DNA of 64,000 bases. Source: Acidianus brierleyi (lineage in GTDB: Archaea > Thermoproteota > Thermoprotei_A > Sulfolobales > Sulfolobaceae). Below the pieces are notes generated by a model. It did no database searches and was not told the DNA's origin. It saw only the letters and a list, made by a program, of their open reading frames with translations. Shown one piece after another: positions 17,761 through 26,310 of the stretch; within the stretch, counting starts at the first letter, position 1, and each line of letters opens with the position of its first letter. The DNA is taken from positions 2,116,501 through 2,180,500 of the forward strand of contig NZ_CP029289.2 of assembly GCF_003201835.2 (NCBI RefSeq), written 5' to 3'. Made by a program: the position numbers and the translations under genes.

Positions 17761-18909
17761 ATGACCATTTCTATGCGTGTAGAAACTAGTCACAAATATT
17801 CATTTAATGCCAACGTTAAGATGATATTTAAAATTCTTTTAGTGCCAGAAAAAGTTTCTGTAGCTTCAGGATTTCATTATATCATATTGCTAGATACTAG
17901 CGGATCTATGGAAGGAATGAAACTGGATAGTGCAAAGACAGGAGCTATAGAACTATTTAAAAGAATTCCAGAAGGAAATAAAGTCACTTTTATTACATTC
18001 TCCTCACATGTTAACGTAATTAAGGAATTTACCGATCCTCAAGATCTCTCTGAAGAAATTATATCCTTAAAAGCTGGTGGACAAACGGCTCTTTATACCG
18101 CATTACTTACAGCATTTAATCTAGCTAGAAAACACGAAATGCCAAGTTATATTGTTCTCCTTACTGACGGAAATCCCACAGATGAAACAGTTGAAGGTAC
18201 ATACAGAAAAATAGTAATCCCTGAAGGAATTCAAATTATCTCTTTTGGATTAGGAGAAGATTATAATGAGAGTATTTTAAAAATATTAGCTGATAGAACT
18301 AGTGGACAATTATATCATGTTGACGATCCTATGCAAATTCCAGAAAATTTACCTAAAGCCGCAAAGACTAAAATAGCTGGAAAAAATATTGTTATAGACA
18401 TAATTTCAGAGGCTCCAGTAAAAATCTTAAATTATTCTGATCCTCCCATAAAGATTAATGCTCTAGAAGGCGTAGTCAAAATCTTAGGCGAAACTAATGT
18501 TCCACCAAACTATAATGGTAATTTTATGACAATAAAACTAAATTATGAAGATCCGTCATCTCAAAGACAACAAGCGTTGATGAGTATAGTCTCTTTAACA
18601 CCTGCAAAAGATCAACAAACTTTTGTATCTGGAGTAAATAAGGATCTTACATTTGAATATGAATATTATAACGCATTGCAAAAATATTCTTCTGATGTAG
18701 AGGCAGGTAATTTAGTAGAGGCCACAAGAACTTTAGATAAAATGAATGAACTTGCCCAACAAACTAGAAGGATAGAATTGATTGAAACTACAAAAAGGCT
18801 TTCAAGTAGCCTGGAAACTACTAAAAGAATAGGTACAGTTGAACAAACTAAAAAGCTGTCAAAAGAAGTAACTAGTGAAGTTACTAGAAAACTTAGAGGA
18901 GAAAGCTAG
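17761..18909 (+). CDS. arnB: VWA domain protein, ArnB-like
   Basis: A 382-residue von Willebrand A protein with a perfect MIDAS motif (D45-T-S47-G-S49 in LLDTSGSMEG), followed by GGQTALYTALLTAF and YIVLLTDGNPTDET. The C-terminal tail from about residue 320 is helical and very rich in Thr, Ser and Lys (ETTKRLSSSLETTKRIG). In ArnB the corresponding tail is phosphorylated by a kinase and bound by FHA partners, so this tail is a likely phosphorylation region. An AGGTGAT Shine-Dalgarno site lies five bases before the ATG at 17761, which decides against the upstream in-frame GTG at 17752. Its end overlaps the convergent gene by 17 bases. Confidence 0.86.
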   Translation: MTISMRVETSHKYSFNANVKMIFKILLVPEKVSVASGFHYIILLDTSGSMEGMKLDSAKTGAIELFKRIPEGNKVTFITFSSHVNVIKEFTDPQDLSEEIISLKAGGQTALYTALLTAFNLARKHEMPSYIVLLTDGNPTDETVEGTYRKIVIPEGIQIISFGLGEDYNESILKILADRTSGQLYHVDDPMQIPENLPKAAKTKIAGKNIVIDIISEAPVKILNYSDPPIKINALEGVVKILGETNVPPNYNGNFMTIKLNYEDPSSQRQQALMSIVSLTPAKDQQTFVSGVNKDLTFEYEYYNALQKYSSDVEAGNLVEATRTLDKMNELAQQTRRIELIETTKRLSSSLETTKRIGTVEQTKKLSKEVTSEVTRKLRGES

Positions 18910-19426
18910 CATAATCGACATCAATAGTATTAACCTTAATTTTCACTTTCTCAAATCCATTTATAATGCATGGTATATTGTTAATAGTTATAGAAGCCCA
19001 TTCAGCCATAAAATCTTTAATGTTTGCAAGAAGTTCTTTTCTGTTTGAAGCTACTATTGGGACATCATGCATTATCAGTAGCTTACTTGGTTTGTTTTTA
19101 ATTCCTAAAAATCTTAGTTCTGTAGTTATACCATAAGACATTTTTTTAGCTTTAATTCCTAAAACTATTTTATTACTACCAACTAAGGAATTAAGTTTTC
19201 CATCGACGTTAGACGTCAAAGAGTATTCATATCCCAATTGGATTTCATGACCTTTAAAGAAAGGTTTAGATAAGATAATTAATTCTCTAATTATTTTCTT
19301 ATCTTCATTGAGAGAGATGAATGATGGATATTCGTCTCCAAAGCTACTGAGAAATCGTTTCTTAGTAACTATAAACCTAGTTTCAGGAGTAATGAGAGAA
19401 TCAACATTAATCCCAAAGAGTCTCAT
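18893..19426 (-). CDS. Hypothetical protein (177 aa)
   Basis: I do not recognise this 177-residue protein. It begins MRLFGINVDSLITPETRF and is a soluble alpha/beta-looking protein with alternating hydrophobic strands (KIVLGIKAKKMSYGITTEL near 104-122) and one cysteine near 153. No catalytic motif is visible. Its 3' end overlaps the tail of the ArnB-like gene by 17 bases, tail to tail, so there is no obvious operon link to the signalling cluster. The upstream region (19427 onwards) is AT-rich and could hold its promoter. Confidence 0.65.
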   Translation of the reverse strand: MRLFGINVDSLITPETRFIVTKKRFLSSFGDEYPSFISLNEDKKIIRELIILSKPFFKGHEIQLGYEYSLTSNVDGKLNSLVGSNKIVLGIKAKKMSYGITTELRFLGIKNKPSKLLIMHDVPIVASNRKELLANIKDFMAEWASITINNIPCIINGFEKVKIKVNTIDVDYASFLL

Positions 19427-19837
19427 GATTAAAATTTCGTTTTTTAAGTTAATTTGTCTTTCATTTAATTCTACTTTAATATGTTTGGTTTATGATATAC
19501 TATTCTTTTTTGTTTAAACATTATCTCGAATAACAGCGTAATATAAAAGGGATATCTAAAATAAGTTATCATGCAAATTAAACAGATACATTATTTATTA
19601 TTAACATTTTACACAGGAAAATAAATACTTTTTAAGGTATTAGACATTTATAAAAAATTACCATAAATATAATGATTTAATTAAGTATTATTACCTAATT
19701 TTAAAGGATATCATTTCTAAACTCAACGACGTATTTTTCTATATATCGATTTCCTTTTTATGCCCATTCATATTACTGCTAAAATGTATTATAGAAAAAA
19801 TTATAAACTATGAGTGTAATATAATCACTGAGAAAAA
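19427..19837. promoter_or_regulatory. Intergenic region with candidate AbrB-gene operator
   Basis: This 411-base AT-rich stretch contains no convincing gene. It should hold the promoter of the minus-strand gene ending at 18893 and of the AbrB-type microgene at 19838. An AAATTATAAACTATG sequence lies about 25-40 bases before the microgene's ATG and looks like a TATA element. Directly after it is a small inverted repeat, AGTG (19813-19816) and CACT (19826-19829) around TAATATAAT, which could be an autoregulatory operator. The rest shows no strong repeats by eye. Confidence 0.4.
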
Positions 19838-19993
19838 ATGACAGTCGAAGATATAGTAAAAGTAAGTAGAAACTATCAAGTCACAATACCAGCAAGAATT
19901 AGACAAAAATTCCAAATAAAAGAAGGAGATCTAGTAAAAGTAGTTTTTGATGATCAATCTAATTCAGTAAAGATAGTTCCTATAAAGCAGTAA
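19838..19993 (+). CDS. AbrB/SpoVT-type DNA-binding microprotein (51 aa)
   Basis: A 51-codon gene encodes a complete swapped-hairpin AbrB domain: VEDIVKVSRNYQVTIPARIR (residues 3-22) followed by FQIKEGDLVKVVF and a short C-terminal strand ending KIVPIKQ. The VS/YQVTIPAxIR signature is the classic start of this fold, found in transition-state regulators and in antitoxins. It should dimerise and bind DNA, probably including its own promoter. Its last 14 bases overlap the 3' end of the convergent FAU-1-like gene. No toxin gene is directly adjacent, although a HEPN/MNT pair lies 4 kb away. Confidence 0.85.
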   Translation: MTVEDIVKVSRNYQVTIPARIRQKFQIKEGDLVKVVFDDQSNSVKIVPIKQ

Positions 19994-21176
19994 AGTTATC
20001 AATAATTTTTTTAACTTCCTTTTGTAAATTTTCACTCAAGTTATTTTTTATTTTTTCAAATTCTTCCATGTCAATAACTTCCCTTTTTCCATCTCTCTCA
20101 ACGATATCAATCTCCAGATCAACATATCTTATTTTACCTTTAAGAAGTTCTGGAGGAGTTGAAATGTTAATATATTTTCCCTTTAGTTTACCATCTTTAG
20201 AATAATAGTTATGAACTTCATACCATTTTGAAGAATCTATCTCCATTATATCGTAATCTCCTTCTTCTTTTAGGACATTAAGACCATCATAAACTCCATT
20301 TGGAGAAATTTCTCTTCTTAGCAAAATTTTATATCCATCTTCTGTGACTTCTTTTTTAATCACCTTTCCTCCTCTTAGTCTTATTGCTTTTTTATTGACT
20401 TTTACGTGGTCTATTCCCATGAAGTCTTTTATTAGTTCATTTAGCATATCTATAACATTTCTTTCATCTACGTCAGAAAAACTAAGTTTTAACATATGAT
20501 GAAACTTTTGCGTCTTTATTACTTTACTTCTTATACTGTCTAAGAATATCTTATCTTGTAATGAAGGTATTATTAAATAGAAATCTTCTCCTTGGTTAAA
20601 CGTGTTAGTATCATAATTCATAATTAATCTTTCTATTTCTGCTTTCAAATCAATATCTTGAGCATAATCTGCATTACTTCTCCACTTAATATTGTATCCT
20701 TTTTTATTAAATGGTAAACTTAACTTTAATAGCCTATTTTTATCATGAACATGTTCAGAAAAGTACGTCCTGCCATTTTCTCTCCAAACGAAAGCATATT
20801 TACCCACAGCTTTAGGTTTAGAAAGCAAGATTCTTCCTTCATATGGAGGTTTTATAACAAGCCCTTCATCAATACAAGGGTCAACTTCATAATTCATAAA
20901 TTTACAATCCTCGGTCTTAATTACTGAATAGAGTTTTATAGGAGATTTCCAAATTACAGAATACTTGAAAATATTATGTAAAAAATCTCCTATATCTTTA
21001 CCAATTACTATGATATTTCCATCTTCTGTATCTTTTATTGTAACGTCTGCAGGAAGTTCTCTTATATTTTCATTAAATCTTAACGCAATTTGAGGGCTTT
21101 GTTGAACTACATTAAAGTTTTCTTTAGCTAAATAAGTAAGAGCTGTAGCATAAATACCCCTAATCCTTATTTTTAA
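19980..21176 (-). CDS. FAU-1-like RNA-binding protein with DUF402 domain; start codon unclear
   Basis: This gene encodes a homologue of archaeal FAU-1, an RNA-binding protein with an RNase E/G-like N-terminal part and a C-terminal DUF402 domain. The first in-frame ATG is at 20897 (305 residues), but the same frame stays open for 93 more codons upstream and encodes the family's N-terminus (KIRIRGIYATALTYL, then VVQQSPQIALRF), starting at about 21176. No ATG, GTG or TTG exists in that stretch; the residue before KIRIRG is encoded by TTA. Translation may start at a non-canonical codon, or the start has been lost. DUF402 signatures include VYDGLNVLKEEGDYDIMEID and YVDLEIDIVERDGKREVID. The extension overlaps the aconitase stop by 17 bases. 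Confidence 0.75.
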   Translation of the reverse strand, partial: LKIRIRGIYATALTYLAKENFNVVQQSPQIALRFNENIRELPADVTIKDTEDGNIIVIGKDIGDFLHNIFKYSVIWKSPIKLYSVIKTEDCKFMNYEVDPCIDEGLVIKPPYEGRILLSKPKAVGKYAFVWRENGRTYFSEHVHDKNRLLKLSLPFNKKGYNIKWRSNADYAQDIDLKAEIERLIMNYDTNTFNQGEDFYLIIPSLQDKIFLDSIRSKVIKTQKFHHMLKLSFSDVDERNVIDMLNELIKDFMGIDHVKVNKKAIRLRGGKVIKKEVTEDGYKILLRREISPNGVYDGLNVLKEEGDYDIMEIDSSKWYEVHNYYSKDGKLKGKYINISTPPELLKGKIRYVDLEIDIVERDGKREVIDMEEFEKIKNNLSENLQKEVKKIIDNFTAL

Positions 21177-23667
21177 GTTGTTCGAAGACGAAATTTAAGA
21201 TCCCTCCAGAGTTGATATATTTAACTTCAGCCTCAGTATCTATTCTAACTAACCCTTTGAATGTTTTTATTCCTTCTTCACTAATAATTTCTATCTTTGC
21301 CTCTGACTTAGGTTTAATGTCAAAATATAAATTGACCTTTTCATTTCCCTTTAAACCCATTTCCTTCCAGCTAACGCTTTCTATTGGTATAACTCCCATT
21401 GCAACCAGGTTACTTCTATGTATTCTTTCAAAACTTTCTGCTATTACTGCCCTTATTCCTAGTAATGCAGTAACTTTAGCTGCCCAGTCTCTGGAACTAC
21501 CTGACCCATATTGCTTTCCAGCAAAAATTACTAATGGTATTCCTTCATTTTTATACATCATTGAAACTTCGTAGATTGAACCTTCTTTTCCATCAGGATA
21601 ATGAACAGTATAGCCTCCGTCTCTATTTACCATGTAATTCTTGATTTTAGGATTCGAAAAACCACCTCTAAGCATTACTTCATGATTACCTCGCCTTGAT
21701 CCAAATGTGTTTAACTCTTTAACCCCCAGAGAAATCAAGTATTTTCCTGCATCGGAATCGGGGGAAATAGGGCCAGCCGGAGATATATGATCAGTTGTTA
21801 TTTTATCTCCAAGTAGCATTATGATCCTTGCGTTTCTTATTTCTGTAAACTTCTTCTTTTCCTTAAACCATGGTGGTTCAACTATGTAAGTGCTATTCTC
21901 CCATGAATAAGTTTCTGTACCGGAAATAGAAAGCTCATTCCAGTTTGCGTCTCCTTCAAATATTGTAGAATATTGTTCTTTAAAGAATCCCGGATTTAGA
22001 GCTAAATTCATGTATTCGCTTATCTCTTTCATTGAAGGCCATATATCCTTTAAATAAACTGGATTACCGTTAGGATCTAAGGCAATAGGTTTTTCTACAT
22101 CCATATTTATTTTCCCAAAAATAGAATATGCTACAACTAATATTGGAGAAGTCAAGAAAGTACCTTTTAATAACTTATTTATTCTTCCCTCAAAGTTTCT
22201 GTTTCCACTTATTACAGCATATACTTCTATACCATTTTCTCTTACGTCTTCTTCAACATCTTTGGGTAGAGGTCCTGCATTACCTATGCATGTGGTACAC
22301 CCAAATCCAACTATATGAAATCCTAGTGCTTCAAGATATGGTAAAAGTCTAGATTCTCTCAGATATTTTGCTACTACAGGCGATCCTGGGGCCATACTCG
22401 TTTTTACATAGCTTTTTGATCTTAATCCCAAAGATACTGCTTTTTTAGCTAGTATTCCAGCTCCTATCATTACAGTAGGATTAGAAGTGTTTGTACAGCT
22501 AGTTATAGCAGCTATTACTACACTTCCATCTTCTACAATTTTTCCTCTCTTTTTACCTATTTCAAAATTTTTCATATTACTTAAGGATATTCTTTCATCA
22601 GGATTTTTAGGACCTGCAAGAGAAGGTTCTACTTCACTAAGGTTTATTTCTATAACTTCATTATATTTAATTTGATTTTTACTATCATAGAAGAGTCCTT
22701 GTGCCTTAGCATATTTCTCTACAATTTCATAATATCTCCCAGTAGCCTTAAGGAATTTTATAGTTTGGTCATCTATTGGGAAGTAACCTACAGTAGCGCC
22801 ATACTCTGGTGCCATATTTGATATTGTAGCTCTGTCTGGCACTGAAAGAGAAGAAATCGCAGGTCCAAAGAATTCAACAAATTTTCCAACTACACCTTTT
22901 TTCCTTAATTTCTCAGTAATAAAAAGCACTATGTCTGTAGGCGTTACGCCTTCTCTAATTTCTCCATCTAAATTTACACCAATAACTTGAGGTATTGTCA
23001 TAAAGTAAGGTTCTCCAAGCATTACAGCTTCAGCTTCTAATCCTCCTACGCCCCATCCCAGAATACTTAGACCGTTTATCATCGTTGTATGAGAATCTGT
23101 CCCTATAACTATTTCTGGATAAGCTATTCCGTTTTTAACATCTATTACTTTACCTAGGTATTCCAAATTTACCTGATGTATTATACCTTTCCCTGGTGGT
23201 ACTATTCGCAAATTTTCGAAAGATTTTTGAGCCCATTTTAGGAATTGATATCTCTCTTTATTTCTTTCGAATTCTTTTCTCATGTTTAATTCTAATGAAT
23301 ATTCAGTTCCATAATAGTCGACCTGAACCGAGTGATCTATAACTAGGTCAGACTGAATTTCAGGATTGACTATAGAAGGATTCTTCCCTATCCGTTGGAA
23401 TTCAGATCTCATTGCTGCTAGATCTACCAAAAGGGGAACTCCAGTATAGTCCTGCATAATGACTCTTGTAGGAAGGAAAGCTAAATCTTTCCCTACTTCC
23501 CATTTAATAACTCTATCTAAATCTTCTTGTGAAGTTTTATTCCCTAAATTTCGCAGTACATTTTCTATTAATATTTTTGCTGAGTAAGGATAGTCATCTA
23601 TTCCTAAATTTTTTATAGAATAAAGTGAAAAATCTCCTAAAGAAATTTTGTTTTGCATATTCATCAT
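21160..23667 (-). CDS. acnA: Aconitate hydratase
   Basis: This 835-residue enzyme converts citrate to isocitrate in the citric acid cycle, using a [4Fe-4S] cluster. The cluster cysteines are C391 in ITSCTNTSNP and C457/C460 in GFGCTTCIGNAGPL. The substrate-site segments IGTDSHTTMINGLSILGWGV (188-207), the late FGSRRGNHEVMLRGG and the YGSGSSRDWAAK motif of the swivel domain are all present. Length is close to AcnA/IRP1-type aconitases (about 850-900). The start may be either of two early ATGs. The FAU-1-like gene's extended frame begins before the aconitase stop, suggesting read-through transcription between them. The upstream region to 23815 is AT-rich. Confidence 0.96.
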   Translation of the reverse strand: MMNMQNKISLGDFSLYSIKNLGIDDYPYSAKILIENVLRNLGNKTSQEDLDRVIKWEVGKDLAFLPTRVIMQDYTGVPLLVDLAAMRSEFQRIGKNPSIVNPEIQSDLVIDHSVQVDYYGTEYSLELNMRKEFERNKERYQFLKWAQKSFENLRIVPPGKGIIHQVNLEYLGKVIDVKNGIAYPEIVIGTDSHTTMINGLSILGWGVGGLEAEAVMLGEPYFMTIPQVIGVNLDGEIREGVTPTDIVLFITEKLRKKGVVGKFVEFFGPAISSLSVPDRATISNMAPEYGATVGYFPIDDQTIKFLKATGRYYEIVEKYAKAQGLFYDSKNQIKYNEVIEINLSEVEPSLAGPKNPDERISLSNMKNFEIGKKRGKIVEDGSVVIAAITSCTNTSNPTVMIGAGILAKKAVSLGLRSKSYVKTSMAPGSPVVAKYLRESRLLPYLEALGFHIVGFGCTTCIGNAGPLPKDVEEDVRENGIEVYAVISGNRNFEGRINKLLKGTFLTSPILVVAYSIFGKINMDVEKPIALDPNGNPVYLKDIWPSMKEISEYMNLALNPGFFKEQYSTIFEGDANWNELSISGTETYSWENSTYIVEPPWFKEKKKFTEIRNARIIMLLGDKITTDHISPAGPISPDSDAGKYLISLGVKELNTFGSRRGNHEVMLRGGFSNPKIKNYMVNRDGGYTVHYPDGKEGSIYEVSMMYKNEGIPLVIFAGKQYGSGSSRDWAAKVTALLGIRAVIAESFERIHRSNLVAMGVIPIESVSWKEMGLKGNEKVNLYFDIKPKSEAKIEIISEEGIKTFKGLVRIDTEAEVKYINSGGILNFVFEQLKNKD

Positions 23668-23814
23668 TCATATTTGAACCTTATAAACAATGATTTTGTA
23701 AAGGTTTTAATAAATCATTTTACTTATAAATAATTTATAAGTAATTATCTAATAAATTTTTAAATAATAATAACTAAAATTCCTAAAATTACATTATGCA
23801 TATTTTATATTCTT

Positions 23815-24165
23815 CTAATAATTTTCTGTTATTATTTCGTCTAATCTCTTTGCCTCCTTCTTCATCTCTTTTACATATAAAGAGGAGGAGTTGTTCCATT
23901 CTTCTGGAGTATATGCAAAGAATTCTAATCCTGGTCTAATGTATTTACTTAACATTTCTAATCTTTTAGTGTATTTCATACCTTCAAAGTCTCTCGATAT
24001 TATAACTAGATCTATATCGCTTTTATCTAAGTAATCTCCTCTGGCCCTAGAGCCAACAATATAAACATTCTCAATTCTTATTTCTTTTTTTACATCTTCA
24101 ATGAATTCCTTAGCTCTTTTTATCATTTCTCTTTGACTATCTATTGCAGATTTCGCCTTACCCAT
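23815..24165 (-). CDS. MNT-type nucleotidyltransferase (HEPN/MNT antitoxin-like)
   Basis: A 116-residue minimal nucleotidyltransferase. The signature GSRARGDYLDKSDIDLV is at residues 38-54, with the metal-binding Asp50 and Asp52 intact. The C-terminal part has a short helical segment with PEEWNNSS. In HEPN/MNT modules the MNT protein neutralises the HEPN RNase, in known cases by adding AMP groups to it. The ATG lies inside the last codons of the upstream HEPN gene in its restored frame, as usual for these pairs. Because the HEPN gene is frameshifted, the module may have decayed, while the MNT frame looks intact. Confidence 0.88.
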   Translation of the reverse strand: MGKAKSAIDSQREMIKRAKEFIEDVKKEIRIENVYIVGSRARGDYLDKSDIDLVIISRDFEGMKYTKRLEMLSKYIRPGLEFFAYTPEEWNNSSSLYVKEMKKEAKRLDEIITENY

Positions 24166-24531
24166 GTTACCACCTTCTCTGATCTTCTTACCAGCTCTTC
24201 TGCATCTTCCTTAGAGTAAAGCTCTGCAGGTAGGCTATTTGCAACGTCTGGATATCTAGATATCGTATAATTGAACAGTTAACTTTCTCACATCATCTCT
24301 TATTTCATCAACAGATATAGAAGACTCAGTCTTAATGATATTTAAAAGTTCATTTAGATCATGACTACGAATAGTTTTTCCTAAGTTCAATAATAGTGAT
24401 TTTAGAGCCTTTTCTGCAGCTTGTTGAGCCCAAAATACTGCTGCATAATAATGCCCAGTATTTATCGTATCTTTTGCAGTAGAAAGGTCTTCTATGGCTT
24501 GCTTAAACCATTTTTCGGCTTCTTCTCTCAT
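24141..24531 (-). pseudogene. HEPN-domain gene with internal frameshift
   Basis: The ATG at 24531 starts an HEPN domain: a 91-residue frame with AEKWFKQAIEDLSTAKDTI, YYAAVFWAQQAAEKALKSLL and IRSHDLNELL, the usual helices and His-containing turn. The frame then hits TAG at 24256-24258. In another frame the normal continuation follows, reading ISRYPDVANSLPAELYSKED and RRSEKVVTWVRR, and ending at 24141 inside the start of the MNT gene. The region from start to restored stop is 391 bases, one more than a multiple of three, so one base was gained or two lost near 24262. A perfect 14-base palindrome GATATCTAGATATC (24251-24264) sits at the break. Confidence 0.8.
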
Positions 24532-24680
24532 TATTTAAAAATATGTAGCTAAATTAAAAATCTCATCTTCATTACGTATTATGCTCTACTCAAATTTGTA
24601 GAAAAAGATTGTTGATTATAAATAATAATTATAAAAAATAAATAAAAATACTAATCCTAACTAAATTAAAATCAATATTT

Positions 24681-25307
24681 CTAATTTTTATTTCTTTTTT
24701 CTGTATACTCTAGTTTTCCATTTCTAATGTGCACAATGGATTCAGCAGCGTTGATAGCTTCAGGATCATGAGAAGCGAAAATTACTGTCCCATCATATTG
24801 TTGAATTAACGAAAACACTTTTTTGGAATTATCTATATCTAGGTTAGAAGTCGGTTCATCAAGCAGAAGAACCTTGGCTCCAGAAGAGAGTGCTAATGAT
24901 ATTTTTAATAGTCTTCTTAGACCAGAAGATAATTGATAAACTTTAAGATTAGTGTTAATATTGAATGTATCTATTAAATCAAATAATTGGTCATTAAAAT
25001 ATCTTAAGGATTTAACGAAATCTATGAATTCTCTAACTGTAGCTCTCTCTATGAAGATTAGTAATTCTTCTAACATATAGACGTCGTTTTTCCTCATTTC
25101 TATATTAGGTTCTCTACCTAAAATCTTAATATATCCAGAATCTGGTCTTAAAATACCATAAATTAAATATAATATCGTAGTTTTACCTGCACCATTAGGT
25201 CCCAATAACAATGTTTTAGTATTTCTTTCTACTTCTATATTAATATCATATATTCCACGATCTTTCCCAAATGATTTTGTAACTTTATTTAGTTCTACGT
25301 CAATCAA
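24681..25307 (-). CDS. ABC transporter ATP-binding protein
   Basis: The 208-residue protein is an ABC ATPase: Walker A GPNGAGKTT (36-44), an LSSGLRRLLKI signature loop near 126, Walker B VLLLDEPTSNLD near 146, and the H-loop FASHDPEA near 178. The start overlaps the end of the permease gene by eight bases. It should power transport by the permease encoded just upstream; such small ATPases work as dimers. The exported protein encoded first in this unit may be the cargo or a partner. An exporter for a peptide or lipid is likelier than an importer, because no substrate-binding protein is present. Confidence 0.93.
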   Translation of the reverse strand: MIDVELNKVTKSFGKDRGIYDINIEVERNTKTLLLGPNGAGKTTILYLIYGILRPDSGYIKILGREPNIEMRKNDVYMLEELLIFIERATVREFIDFVKSLRYFNDQLFDLIDTFNINTNLKVYQLSSGLRRLLKISLALSSGAKVLLLDEPTSNLDIDNSKKVFSLIQQYDGTVIFASHDPEAINAAESIVHIRNGKLEYTEKRNKN

Positions 25308-26298
25308 TATCCCTCACCTTTATATTTTTATATGGATCCTTATATACAGAATTTAGCGTATATAATTCTATTAATATTGATAACGGTATTATAAAAATTA
25401 GTTTGATGAGAACGTTTACATAGTTCATAAATGGAAAATAATAATAACTTACCGTTAAATATTCTATAACAAATGGAATTATAGAAATAAAAGAGAGTAG
25501 TAAAAATACTGGAACAAGCTTCTTAAAAGCATCTTTTACTTCAACTCCATTTATTATAAATAACCATAATATCTCTTTCATATTTTTTCGTTCTGAAAAG
25601 ATATACCATACTGATACTAGTATTGAAACTAATGTTAATCCATTTATCCATTCTAATAAATCACTAATAATTGAGATATTAGGAACTATGCCGGAGATAT
25701 CTATTCCGCTAGTTGTATTTATATATCTATTAGAATAAACAATTAATCCAGATGCAATATATTTTGAATAATTTAATGGGAGCACCAGAAAATTTCCCGA
25801 GTAAAAGTTCAAATACAGAATACCTGCAAATTTTATAGTTGTATTAATATTCTTTAAGGACTGTATATTTGCTCTTAAATCATGGCCTATTGGAGTTTTT
25901 ATGTACTGTGCCATATTAGAAGCTACATATAGACCGTACTGTGGAAATTTTCCTTGAAAGATGTAATCTCTAAAATTAAACAGAATATTTAATTCTGAAA
26001 GATTATTTGTAAGATAAACATATACCGGAGTATTTAGATTATTTACTTTAACACATGCAGTACCGTATTCTATGTAGAACTTTGAGATATTCTCTATATA
26101 TTTTGTATCATTGTTAATATTTATCATGTAAGTATTTTTTAAACTAAGTTCATGTATATCTCCTTCATAGCTTGTTACATATAATATCATAGAGCTCATA
26201 AAGAAAGATATTAGAAAAAGGATTACAATTAAAAATATAGATGTTTTCAATAAAGATTTTCTTAAGAAAAAATTTTTTATAATTAATGTACTCCTCAA
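25300..26298 (-). CDS. ABC transporter permease subunit
   Basis: The 332-residue membrane protein has one N-terminal membrane segment (about residues 15-35), a large external domain (about 40-205) and about three C-terminal membrane segments between 210 and 320. This is the layout of MacB/FtsX-like ABC permeases, which export substrates or transmit mechanical signals. It starts with TTG at 26298, preceded by an AAGTGATG Shine-Dalgarno-like sequence, 13 bases after the stop of the exported-protein gene. The ATPase gene overlaps its end. No clear homologue with a known substrate is recognised. Confidence 0.8.
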   Translation of the reverse strand: MRSTLIIKNFFLRKSLLKTSIFLIVILFLISFFMSSMILYVTSYEGDIHELSLKNTYMININNDTKYIENISKFYIEYGTACVKVNNLNTPVYVYLTNNLSELNILFNFRDYIFQGKFPQYGLYVASNMAQYIKTPIGHDLRANIQSLKNINTTIKFAGILYLNFYSGNFLVLPLNYSKYIASGLIVYSNRYINTTSGIDISGIVPNISIISDLLEWINGLTLVSILVSVWYIFSERKNMKEILWLFIINGVEVKDAFKKLVPVFLLLSFISIIPFVIEYLTVSYYYFPFMNYVNVLIKLIFIIPLSILIELYTLNSVYKDPYKNIKVRDID

Positions 26299-26310
26299 CT
26301 CGCATCACTT

